DNA of 64,000 nt from Streptomyces toyocaensis (lineage in GTDB: Bacteria > Actinomycetota > Actinomycetes > Streptomycetales > Streptomycetaceae). The position numbers were made by a program, and so were the translations under genes. The DNA is taken from positions 186,001 to 250,000 of the forward strand of contig NZ_JFCB01000004.1 of the NCBI RefSeq assembly GCF_000725125.1, given 5' to 3'. The notes beneath the pieces are model-generated. The model was not told where the DNA came from, searched no databases, and worked only from the letters and a program-made list of their open reading frames with translations. Below, one piece after another: positions 28,885 through 36,227 of this stretch. The stretch's first letter is position 1. The number at the start of each line of letters is the position of its first letter.

Positions 28885-30210
28885 TCAGGAACCGGCCGTC
28901 CGCCTCGCCTCGGACCAGCGCTTGTTCAGTTCGCCGAAGTAGTCCTGGAGCGAGCCCTCCTGGGCGCCCCGAGCGATGTCGACGAGCTTGCGGCGATAGT
29001 CCTGCGCGTTGATGCCGATCTCCGAGGCGTCGTCGATCGCGTTGACCTCCGCCGTCTTCCTCTCGGAACGCTCCACCAACTTGACATCGTTGTCAGCGTA
29101 TTCCCTCAGGGTCTTCGGCAGGGGCTCCTTCAGGAGTGCGGAGACCACACCCTCCTTCGCCGAGTAGCCGGACTTCTCGGTGAACCAGTCGATCCAGGCC
29201 CGGGCCGCGCCCTTGTTGTCCGAATGGATGTTGACGGCCTGCTGGTAGTCGGAGACCAGAGTGGCGCAGAACTGGCCGTTCTTCTGGAACGGGACCGGCA
29301 TGAAGCCGATGTCGTCGGGGTTCCGGCCCGCCTTCTCGGCGGCGGCCCGCATCTGGCTGACCGACCAGTTGCCGAGCAGCATGCTGCCGACCTCGCCCTT
29401 GGCCAGGAGGGTCTTGGAGCTCTCCCAGTTGGTGGTGGTCGGGTCCTTCTCGGAGAGCTCGCGGTCGACGATGTCGTGGAGCAGGGTGTCCAGCATGTGG
29501 AGGTCGGTGGCCTTGCCCCAGGGTTCGTCCATGGCGGCGAGCTTGTCGGAGGCCTGGGTGTCGCAGCTGACCGAGCCGACGCCGTTGGTCCACTGGTCGC
29601 CCAGCGGCCAGCCGTCCTTGAAGTTCGTGTAGTAGGGGGTGGCGCCGGTCTCGTCCCTGATCTTCTCCAGGTCGTCGAGGAACTGCTCGGGGGTCGTCGG
29701 CCAGTCGATGATCCCGGCCTTCTTCCACAGGGGCTTGTTGTAGACGAAGCCGTTGGCCGTGCCGAAGGTGGCGATGCCGTACACCTTGCCGTCGACGTCG
29801 GTCCGGTCGGTGAAGCGGTAGGTGTCCTTCATGGTGCCGGTGCTGCCCAGTGGTGCGAAGAACGTGGGGTAGTCGCCCTTGGAGACGGACGACGGGATCA
29901 GCAGGACGTCGCCGTAGTTCTCCGTGTTCATGCGGATCTTCACCTCCCCCTCGTAGTCGGTGATGCCCTCGAACTCGACCTTGACATCGGGGTAGGTCTT
30001 GTTGAACTCCGCGGCGTACTTCTTCATGGTCCCGTCCTGCACCAGATCGGTGCGGTTGGTCAGAACCGTGATGTCCCCCGAGACGCTGTCCGGGTTGACC
30101 GGTGCGACGGCCGTCTCGTTCGGGTCCGCGTTCCCGCTGCCTCCGCTGCACCCTGCGACGGTCAGCATCGCGGTGGCCAGCAGAGCGGCGCTCAGCGCTT
30201 TCTTCCCCAT
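28885..30210 (-). CDS. Extracellular sugar-binding lipoprotein of a CUT1 ABC importer
   Basis: A protein of 441 residues, family 1 solute-binding protein. The N-terminus is a lipoprotein signal, MGKKALSAALLATAMLTVAGC, with lipobox TVAGC and lipidated Cys21, followed by a Gly/Ser linker. The mature part has the usual two-lobe layout (NRTDLVQDGTMKKYAAEFNK, then DVLLIPSSVSKGDYPTFF). ATG 30208-30210 has GGAGGAG about eight bases upstream. It heads the importer operon and is divergent from the beta-mannosidase gene across 270 bp holding two ACCGGT-centred motifs. The substrate is inferred as a manno-oligosaccharide. Confidence 0.92.
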   Translation of the reverse strand: MGKKALSAALLATAMLTVAGCSGGSGNADPNETAVAPVNPDSVSGDITVLTNRTDLVQDGTMKKYAAEFNKTYPDVKVEFEGITDYEGEVKIRMNTENYGDVLLIPSSVSKGDYPTFFAPLGSTGTMKDTYRFTDRTDVDGKVYGIATFGTANGFVYNKPLWKKAGIIDWPTTPEQFLDDLEKIRDETGATPYYTNFKDGWPLGDQWTNGVGSVSCDTQASDKLAAMDEPWGKATDLHMLDTLLHDIVDRELSEKDPTTTNWESSKTLLAKGEVGSMLLGNWSVSQMRAAAEKAGRNPDDIGFMPVPFQKNGQFCATLVSDYQQAVNIHSDNKGAARAWIDWFTEKSGYSAKEGVVSALLKEPLPKTLREYADNDVKLVERSERKTAEVNAIDDASEIGINAQDYRRKLVDIARGAQEGSLQDYFGELNKRWSEARRTAGS

Positions 30211-30278
30211 GGGCCCAACTCCTCCATTGGATTACGGCTCGGGCTGCGGTGGTTGTCGGCGACTATGTCAGCCGCGAG

Positions 30279-30291
30279 TGAACCGGTAAAG
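30279..30291. promoter_or_regulatory. ACCGGT-type operator candidate 1
   Basis: TGAACCGGTAAAG lies in the divergent promoter region of the importer and beta-mannosidase operons. It resembles three other sites (30401, 35855, 35967), together giving roughly nTRAACCGGTnnAG. The central ACCGGT palindrome suits a LacI-family repressor. Confidence 0.4.
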
Positions 30292-30400
30292 CTGAGCGGC
30301 TCGTCGAGATGCTCAATCGTTACATGGCTCGGAGGGAATACTCCCCTTAGATGTGCTTCACCTGGGCTTTCTTGTGGATTTCTCGTTGCGATGGTCGGGA

Positions 30401-30414
30401 CTAGACCGGTTCAG
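30401..30414. promoter_or_regulatory. ACCGGT-type operator candidate 2
   Basis: CTAGACCGGTTCAG, 67 bp before the beta-mannosidase ATG; its complement CTGAACCGGTCTAG fits the same pattern as the site at 30279. Confidence 0.4.
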
Positions 30415-30480
30415 CTCTCTGGCGTTAGGTTGAGCTGCGCTGCACACGAAAACAGGCCCGTCCCGCCGAAGGAGCCGCAC

Positions 30481-32946
30481 ATGAAGGAAGCCGTCCAGCT
30501 CACCGAGGGCTGGAGCCTCGACCACGACGGGAACCCGCTTCCCGCCCGGGTTCCGGGCTGCGTCCACACCGATCTGCTCGCGGCCGGCCTGATCCCTGAT
30601 CCCTTCCTCGGGCTCAACGAGTCCGAGGTGGCCTGGGTGGGCCGCCGCGCCTGGACCTACACCCGGCACGTGGACCCCGCCGAGACGGCAGCGGGGCACC
30701 ATGAGCGCACCGACCTCGTCTTCGACGGCCTGGACACCGCCGCCGTGATCACATTCGGCGGCCACGAGATCGGCCGGACCCGGAACATGCACCGGCGCCA
30801 CCGCTTCGACGTCACCGGGCGGAGCGGTCTGCTGCGCGTCGCCTTCGGGTCCGCCTACGACGAGGCCGAAGCGGTCCGCGCCCTGACCGGGGAGCGCCCG
30901 AACGTCTATCCCGAGCCGTTCCAGTACATCCGCAAGATGGCGTGCAGCTTCGGCTGGGACTGGGGGCCGACGCTGGTCACGGCGGGCATGTGGCGCCCGG
31001 TCCGGCTGGAGCGCTGGTCGACGGCCCGCCTGGCAGAGGTGCGTCCCCTGGTGACGGTCCGCGGCGGCGCGGGGCGCGTCGAGGTGCACATCGACGTCGA
31101 GCGCACCGGCCGGGGCGCGGACCGCCGCCTCGAAGTGAGCGCCCGGGTCGGCGGCGTGCAGGCCCGCGGCGCGGTGGACGGGAGCCGGGCCGTCCTGACC
31201 CTCGACGTGCCGGATCCCGACCTGTGGTGGCCGCGCGGGTACGGCGAGCAGCCCTTGTACGACCTGGACGTGACGCTGACGGACCTGGGCGCCGGAGGCC
31301 GCCCGCTCGACTCCTGGTCGCGCCGGATCGGGTTCCGGGACGTGACACTGGACCGCTCCGCCGACGAACACGGCACGGGCTTCACCTTCGTGGTCAACGG
31401 CGTACCCGTCTTCGCCCGCGGGGTGAACTGGATCCCCGACGACGTCCTTCCCTCCCGCGTCACCCCCGGCCGCTACCGCACGCGGCTGCAGCAGGCCGCC
31501 GACGCCGGCGTCGACCTGGTGCGGATCTGGGGTGGTGGCATCTACGAGGACGACGCCTTCTACGACATCTGTGACGAGCTGGGCCTCATGGTCTGGCAGG
31601 ACTTCCTCTTCGCCTGCGCCGCCTATCCCGAGGAGCAGCCGCTGCGCGGCGAGGTGGAGGCCGAGGCGCGCGACAACGTTGTCCGGCTGATGCCGCACCC
31701 CAGCCTCGTGCTGTGGAACGGCAACAACGAGAACCTGTGGGGCTTTCGCGACTGGGACTGGGAGCGCGCCCTGGCGGGCGACTCGTGGGGCGGGGGGTAC
31801 TACCTGGACCTGTTGCCGCGCGTCGTGGCCGAACTCGACCCCACCCGCGCCTACACGGCAGGAAGCCCCTGGTCCGGCTCCTGGGACCACCACCCCAACG
31901 ACCCCGCGCACGGCACCCACCATTCCTGGGAGGTGTGGAACCGCCGTGACTACGCCGAGTACCGCGACTCGGTGCCGCGCTTCGTGGCGGAGTTCGGCTG
32001 GCAGGCGCCGCCCGCGGTGGCGACCCTCCGGCGGGCGCTGCCGGGGGAGCGCCTCGGCCCGGAATCGCCCGGCATGCTGCACCACCAGAAGGCCGAGGAC
32101 GGCAACGGAAAGCTGAACCGGGGTATCGCCCGGCACTTTCCGCTCCCCGGGAACGACTTCGACCGCTGGCACTACCTCGCCCAGGTCGTGCAGGCGCGCG
32201 CGGTCGCCGCCGGGATCGAGCACTGGCGGTCGCACTGGCCGGTGTGCGCCGGCACCGTGGTCTGGCAGCTCAACGACTGCTGGCCGGTCAGTTCCTGGTC
32301 CGCCGTGGACGGCGACGGGCGCCTCAAGCCGCTGTACCACGAGCTGCGCCGGGTCTACGCCGACCGTCTGCTGACCCTCCGGCCCGGGGCCGACGCTCCG
32401 GTGCTCGCCGTGGTCAACCAGTCCGCCGAGCCGTGGCCCGTCACCGTGACGCTGCGGCGCATGCGGGCCGACGGCACCATGATGGCGGAAGAGGTGCTCG
32501 ACCTGACCGTTCCCGCACGCCAGGTGCACCGGCAGACCGTGCCCGGCGGCCTGGCCCCGGACGCGCGGTCCGCCGAGGAGTACCTCGTCGCGGACGCGTG
32601 GGGGTCCCCCCGCCCGAGCGGAGCCGGGAGTGGGGGAGGTCTGCGCGCCGTGCACTTCCCGCTCGCCGACAAGGACTTCGCCTACCCGGCCCCGCAGTAC
32701 GACGTCGTCGTGGAGACCCCCGTCGGCGGCGGCTCGGGTGAGGGTAGTGTCGAGGTCGTGGTCACTGCGCACACCCTGGTACGGGACCTCCTCCTCCAAG
32801 CCGACCGGCTCGGGCCGGACGCGGTCTGCGACTCCGGACTGCGCACCCTGCTGCCGGGCGAGCGAGCCCGTCTCCGGGTGAGGGGAGCCGCCGAAACCGG
32901 TGCCAACGCCGTGCGCGCCGCCCTCTTCTGCGTGGAACCGTCGTGA
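30481..32946 (+). CDS. GH2 beta-mannosidase
   Basis: A protein of 821 residues, glycoside hydrolase family 2, with no signal peptide, so it acts in the cytoplasm. It removes beta-linked mannose from imported manno-oligosaccharides. The jelly-roll domain lies at about residues 1-180, the Ig-like domain at about 180-290, and the TIM barrel follows. The acid/base Glu is E417 in WNGNNEN and the nucleophile E504 in AEFGWQ. ATG 30481 has GAAGGAG upstream. Oddities: a Streptomyces repeat element is inserted in frame at 32600-32639, adding about 13 Gly/Pro/Ser/Arg residues to a C-terminal domain, and a perfect 12-bp palindrome, GACAACGTTGTC, lies inside the gene. Its TGA overlaps the GTG of the lacI-type gene. 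Confidence 0.93.
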   Translation: MKEAVQLTEGWSLDHDGNPLPARVPGCVHTDLLAAGLIPDPFLGLNESEVAWVGRRAWTYTRHVDPAETAAGHHERTDLVFDGLDTAAVITFGGHEIGRTRNMHRRHRFDVTGRSGLLRVAFGSAYDEAEAVRALTGERPNVYPEPFQYIRKMACSFGWDWGPTLVTAGMWRPVRLERWSTARLAEVRPLVTVRGGAGRVEVHIDVERTGRGADRRLEVSARVGGVQARGAVDGSRAVLTLDVPDPDLWWPRGYGEQPLYDLDVTLTDLGAGGRPLDSWSRRIGFRDVTLDRSADEHGTGFTFVVNGVPVFARGVNWIPDDVLPSRVTPGRYRTRLQQAADAGVDLVRIWGGGIYEDDAFYDICDELGLMVWQDFLFACAAYPEEQPLRGEVEAEARDNVVRLMPHPSLVLWNGNNENLWGFRDWDWERALAGDSWGGGYYLDLLPRVVAELDPTRAYTAGSPWSGSWDHHPNDPAHGTHHSWEVWNRRDYAEYRDSVPRFVAEFGWQAPPAVATLRRALPGERLGPESPGMLHHQKAEDGNGKLNRGIARHFPLPGNDFDRWHYLAQVVQARAVAAGIEHWRSHWPVCAGTVVWQLNDCWPVSSWSAVDGDGRLKPLYHELRRVYADRLLTLRPGADAPVLAVVNQSAEPWPVTVTLRRMRADGTMMAEEVLDLTVPARQVHRQTVPGGLAPDARSAEEYLVADAWGSPRPSGAGSGGGLRAVHFPLADKDFAYPAPQYDVVVETPVGGGSGEGSVEVVVTAHTLVRDLLLQADRLGPDAVCDSGLRTLLPGERARLRVRGAAETGANAVRAALFCVEPS
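31672..31683. promoter_or_regulatory. intragenic GACAACGTTGTC palindrome
   Basis: A perfect 12-bp palindrome within the beta-mannosidase gene, identical to the sites before the ROK kinase and mannanase genes. It encodes Asp-Asn-Val-Val, so it could be a chance match or a roadblock or looping site. Confidence 0.3.
32600..32639. repeat. Streptomyces REP-like element inserted in the beta-mannosidase gene
   Basis: A stretch running from GGGGGTCCCCCCGCCCGAGC into GGGAGTGGGGGAGG. This C-rich then G-rich inverted-repeat unit is, from general knowledge, common in intergenic DNA of Streptomyces. Here its length keeps the reading frame open. It can fold through CCCCC/GGGGG pairing. Confidence 0.65.
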
Positions 32947-33971
32947 GCGCACCGCCGGAACGCGTCACCATCAAGGACGTCGCCGCGGCCGCCGGCGTGT
33001 CCAAGGGCGCGGTGTCGCTGGCGTTCAACCACAAGCCGGGAGTGTCCGAGGCCACCCGGGACCGCATCTTCGCGGCGGCCCGGCAGCTGGGCTGGGCTCC
33101 GAACTCCTCCGCGCGCAACCTGTCCCGTAAATCGGCCGACGCCATCGGGCTGGCCGTCTGCCGGCCGGCCCGGCTGCTGGGGCTGGAGCCCTTCTACATG
33201 GAGTTCATCTCCGGCATCGAGAGCGTGCTCGTCGAACACGACTGCTCTCTGCTGCTGCGCCTGGTGGGCTCACTGGACGAGGAGATCCAGCTCCAGCAGC
33301 GCTGGTGGAGGGAGCGCCAGGTGGGCGGCTCGATCCTCGTCGACTTCCACCGGCGGGACCCGCGGGTGGAGCCGCTGCGGAAGCTCGGACTGCCGGCCGT
33401 GGGCGTGGGCCACCCGGATCTCACCGGCGGCTTCCCGTCGTTGTGGACCGACGACGCCACCGCCGTGGCCGAGGCCGTGCGCTATCTGGCGGCCCTCGGC
33501 CACCGGCGGATCGCCCGCGTGGGTGGGCCCACCGGCCTGGGGCACAGCGCCATCCGCGCGGACGCCTTCGAGCGGACGATGCGGGAACTCGGCCTGAGCG
33601 GCGGCCGGCACGTCGAGACGGGATTCTCGGGGGACGAGGGGGCCCGGGCGACCCGGATGCTGCTCCTGGCGACGGACCGTCCCACGGCGATCGTCTACGA
33701 CAACGACATCATGGCCGTCGCCGGACTGGGCGTGGCCACCGAGATGGGTGTCTCCGTGCCGGACGATCTGTCCCTGCTGGCCTGGGACGACTCCCAGCTG
33801 TGCCGGCTGACGCATCCGACCCTGACGGCGATGAGCCACGACGTGCACGGATTCGGCGCCGAGGCGGCACGGGTCCTCTTCGACGTGATCGCGGGCAAGG
33901 AGGTCGCCTCCCGGCCGGTGTCGACCCCCTCGCTGGTACCGCGGGGGTCGACCGCGCCTCCACGCCGGTAG
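32943..33971 (+). CDS. LacI-family transcriptional repressor
   Basis: A protein of 342 residues. The N-terminal LacI helix-turn-helix (VTIKDVAAAAGVSKGAVSLA, about residues 8-27) is followed by the hinge helix region SARNLSRKSADAIGL and a periplasmic-binding-protein-like effector domain. The GTG start overlaps the beta-mannosidase stop by 4 bp, so the two are co-expressed. It most likely controls this mannan cluster and binds either the GACAACGTTGTC sites (35438, 36154) or the ACCGGT-type sites (30279, 30401, 35855, 35967), with a manno-oligosaccharide as inducer. Which motif it binds cannot be told from sequence. Confidence 0.92.
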   Translation: MSAPPERVTIKDVAAAAGVSKGAVSLAFNHKPGVSEATRDRIFAAARQLGWAPNSSARNLSRKSADAIGLAVCRPARLLGLEPFYMEFISGIESVLVEHDCSLLLRLVGSLDEEIQLQQRWWRERQVGGSILVDFHRRDPRVEPLRKLGLPAVGVGHPDLTGGFPSLWTDDATAVAEAVRYLAALGHRRIARVGGPTGLGHSAIRADAFERTMRELGLSGGRHVETGFSGDEGARATRMLLLATDRPTAIVYDNDIMAVAGLGVATEMGVSVPDDLSLLAWDDSQLCRLTHPTLTAMSHDVHGFGAEAARVLFDVIAGKEVASRPVSTPSLVPRGSTAPPRR

Positions 33972-33990
33972 GACCCGACGGGGACGAGGA

Positions 33991-34020
33991 GGGGCGTGGC
34001 TCGGTTCCGAGCCGCGCCCC
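33991..34020 (+). terminator. terminator of the mannosidase-lacI operon
   Basis: A 14-bp stem with one G-U pair: GGGGCGTGGCTCGG (33991-34004) with CCGAGCCGCGCCCC (34007-34020). It begins 20 bp after the lacI stop. The next 390 bp up to the ROK gene end hold nothing I can support as a gene. Confidence 0.75.
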
Positions 34021-34407
34021 TTGCGTTCGCCCGCGCATGTCGCTTCCGCGCGGACCGGCCAGGGGACCCGGCGGAGGGCGACGGTGCCCCGGCAGGGACG
34101 CCGTCGTGGCCGTGCGGGTGTACGGCACTGCGGTGGGCGCGTGCGGACGCGGGACCGACGGCAACGGGTCCCGGGGTGTCGTCCGGATCGTGCCGGGCCG
34201 GCACGCGGCTCCGCCGCACGCGCTCCGCTCGGGCGGAGGAGGCGCCCCTGCGCGGGGCTCCACCGCCCCCGCTCGGCGCAGCCGCGCGACGCGGCTCCCT
34301 GGAGCCTGCCCGGTCCGGACGGCGTCCCGAGTCGCGTTCCCCGGCCGAGGACTCACTCCGGGCGAAGCGACGGCCCCGGCCGGGGGTGCCGGAAGAGGTG
34401 ATCCTCC

Positions 34408-35364
34408 TCAGCCGGTGACGGCCGGGGCTCCGGCCGCGTGTGCCTGAAGGCGTGCCGCGGCGGCCGCTCCGACGAGCCCGGCGTCCCGCGCCAGCGCGGC
34501 GGGACGTACCTCCAGCCCGCGGGTGAAGCCGAGGGCCGCGAAGGCCCTCAGATGACGGCGCAGCGGACTGAACAGGACGTCACCGGCCTGGGCGACACCA
34601 CCACCGATCACGCACACCTCGATCTCCAGCAGCGTCGCACTGCCGGCGATCGCGGCGGCCAGCGCCTTGGCCGACCGGTCGTAGGAGGCCAGTGCGCGTT
34701 CGTCCCCCGCACGCGCCGCGGCGGCCACGGCGGCGGCCGTCGCCTCCGCACCGGCCGGTGGCCTCCAGCCCGACTGCACGGCGTGGCGGGCGATCGCCGT
34801 GCCGCTGGCGTACCCCTCGACGCAGCCCCGGGCGCCGCACGCACAGGGCGGGCCGTCCAGGTCCACGGAGATGTGGCCGATGTGCCCGGCGTTGCCGGAA
34901 GGGCCGGGGTGCAACCGGCCGTTCAGTACGAACCCCCCGCCCACCCCGGTCGAGACGACCATGCACAGGGCGTTGTCCAGCCCTCGGGCCGCGCCGAGCC
35001 AGTGCTCGGCGGCCGCCACCGCCACGGCGTCGCCCAGCAGCACCGGCTCGATGCCGTCGAACAGCATCGGGTGCGCACGTACGCTGTCCACCAGGGGAAA
35101 CGCCCGCCAACTCGGTATGTTCACAGGGCTGACGGTGCCTGCCGCCGTGTCGACGGGCCCGGCGCTGGCGATGCCCAGACCGGACACCGTGCCCCAGGCC
35201 GGGTGTGCGGCCAGCTCGTCGATGACCGCGTCCACCGTCCCCGCCATCCGCGCGGTCGACTCGCCTGCGGGTGTGGGCAGTTCGGCGCGCCGGATGACGG
35301 ATCCCTCCTCGTCGATCAGGGCTCCCGCGATCTTCGTGCCTCCGATGTCCAGCGCGGCGTACAC
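34408..35364 (-). CDS. ROK-family sugar kinase
   Basis: A protein of 318 residues. The ATP-binding motif ALDIGGTKIAGALID is at about residues 4-18, and the ROK zinc site runs GHIGHISVDLDG, then CACGARGCVEG. GTG 35362-35364 has GAAGGAGG about ten bases upstream. ROK kinases phosphorylate hexoses such as glucose, fructose or mannose. In this cluster phosphorylation of mannose released by the beta-mannosidase is the likely task, though glucokinase activity is equally possible from sequence. A palindrome, GACAACGTTGTC, 74 bp upstream of the start suggests repressor control. A truncated isomerase gene lies upstream on the same strand. Confidence 0.88.
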   Translation of the reverse strand: MYAALDIGGTKIAGALIDEEGSVIRRAELPTPAGESTARMAGTVDAVIDELAAHPAWGTVSGLGIASAGPVDTAAGTVSPVNIPSWRAFPLVDSVRAHPMLFDGIEPVLLGDAVAVAAAEHWLGAARGLDNALCMVVSTGVGGGFVLNGRLHPGPSGNAGHIGHISVDLDGPPCACGARGCVEGYASGTAIARHAVQSGWRPPAGAEATAAAVAAAARAGDERALASYDRSAKALAAAIAGSATLLEIEVCVIGGGVAQAGDVLFSPLRRHLRAFAALGFTRGLEVRPAALARDAGLVGAAAAARLQAHAAGAPAVTG

Positions 35365-35437
35365 CTGTGGGCTCCTCCTTCCGGTCGGTGCCGGGGCGCG
35401 GCCCACCTGAGGTGCGGCCCGGTCGGCAGTGATGAGG

Positions 35438-35449
35438 GACAACGTTGTC
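35438..35449. promoter_or_regulatory. GACAACGTTGTC operator upstream of the ROK kinase gene
   Basis: A perfect 12-bp palindrome, 74 bp upstream of the kinase start. An identical copy lies 63 bp upstream of the mannanase start (36154-36165). The symmetry and central CG suit a LacI-family repressor. Confidence 0.6.
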
Positions 35450-35554
35450 TTCCTTTGCTTCCAGACGAATCCGTACCCGGGTTCCCCCTCCTGCGGGCCC
35501 GTCCGTGCGGGCCGGGGCGTGAGGAGTCGGTTGCTTGCGGGCGACGCCGGTGCC

Positions 35555-35836
35555 GGCCACGGACAGCGTTCCGTCGCCCTGTGCCATGACGTCCTGGTCG
35601 GAGCCGGACAGGAAGCACGACGCGCCGGGCCCCAGTGACAGCTCGTGGCCTTCCGGGCCACGCAGCAGCGCCGAGCCGTCCAGGCACAGCACGATGCGGG
35701 GACCCGAGGACGGCGCGAGGAGCTCCGGCGGGCCGCCGAGTTCGGTCCCGTACAGGGCGAACTCCCGCGCGCACGTGGTGCCGAGCTCGCGTTCCGGAGC
35801 GGCCGCGACCACCTCGCGCAGTCGGAGGAGATGCAC
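35555..35836 (-). pseudogene. manA: C-terminal remnant of mannose-6-phosphate isomerase
   Basis: The minus-strand frame from GTG 35834-35836 reads the last 90-odd residues of a type I phosphomannose isomerase: the cupin-like tail with GPRIVLCLDGSALLRGPEGH, LGPGASCFL and GTLSVAGTGV. The N-terminal 300 residues, including the zinc-binding and catalytic part, are absent. After the family end there is no stop and the frame runs on without likeness to anything. No ribosome site precedes the GTG. An intact enzyme would convert mannose-6-phosphate to fructose-6-phosphate, fitting the mannan pathway; here a second functional copy must be elsewhere. Confidence 0.7.
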
Positions 35837-35854
35837 GGGACATACGGTATCCGC

Positions 35855-35870
35855 AAATAAACCGGTATAG
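35855..35870. promoter_or_regulatory. ACCGGT-type operator candidate 3
   Basis: AAATAAACCGGTATAG, upstream of the isomerase remnant, matches the motif class at 30279 and 30401. Confidence 0.4.
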
Positions 35871-35966
35871 CAAAACTAGTCAACTGTCGTTCTGCATCGT
35901 TGGTCCGGCAGGAAGATAGGCCCCGAAACCCTGCTGGGCAACAGGCAGAGCGGAAATGAACATGGT

Positions 35967-35984
35967 TTAGCGACCGGTTTAGTC
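35967..35984. promoter_or_regulatory. ACCGGT-type operator candidate 4
   Basis: TTAGCGACCGGTTTAGTC; its complement contains CTAAACCGGT. It lies 244 bp upstream of the mannanase start in an A/T-richer intergenic stretch (35840-36050) likely to hold divergent promoters. Confidence 0.4.
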
Positions 35985-36153
35985 AAACGGCCTCGCGAGT
36001 CGCCCCTCGGCATCAAGAGTGTTGTCCCTTCTATTGACATGACCGAAACATTGAGTGGTCTCATAGGGAACGGCGGCCCCTTCCCGGTCCGTGCCGCGGA
36101 GCCGGTGCCGCCGTCACCCCGTCAACCGCCGTACCGGCTCGGATTCCCGCTCG

Positions 36154-36165
36154 GACAACGTTGTC
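36154..36165. promoter_or_regulatory. GACAACGTTGTC operator upstream of the mannanase gene
   Basis: A perfect palindrome identical to the one before the ROK kinase gene, 63 bp upstream of ATG 36228. Confidence 0.6.
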
Positions 36166-36227
36166 GAGTAGCCCTGGAAGGCGCCAGACGGAAGGTGTCG
36201 TCGTGTCCCCACCACTTGAGGAGCAAC

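Noticed and set aside
28585..30480. Plus-strand extension upstream of the beta-mannosidase start
   Set aside because: It lies opposite the binding-protein gene and only extends the open frame; the ribosome site and family N-terminus place the start at 30481.
33972..34407. Possible small gene between lacI and the ROK gene
   Set aside because: All frames give low-complexity Arg/Pro/Gly protein; after the terminator nothing is supported.
35365..35883. N-terminal extension of the ROK kinase to 35883
   Set aside because: The extension is Arg/Ser-rich shadow of the isomerase remnant frame; the ROK motif and ribosome site support GTG 35364.
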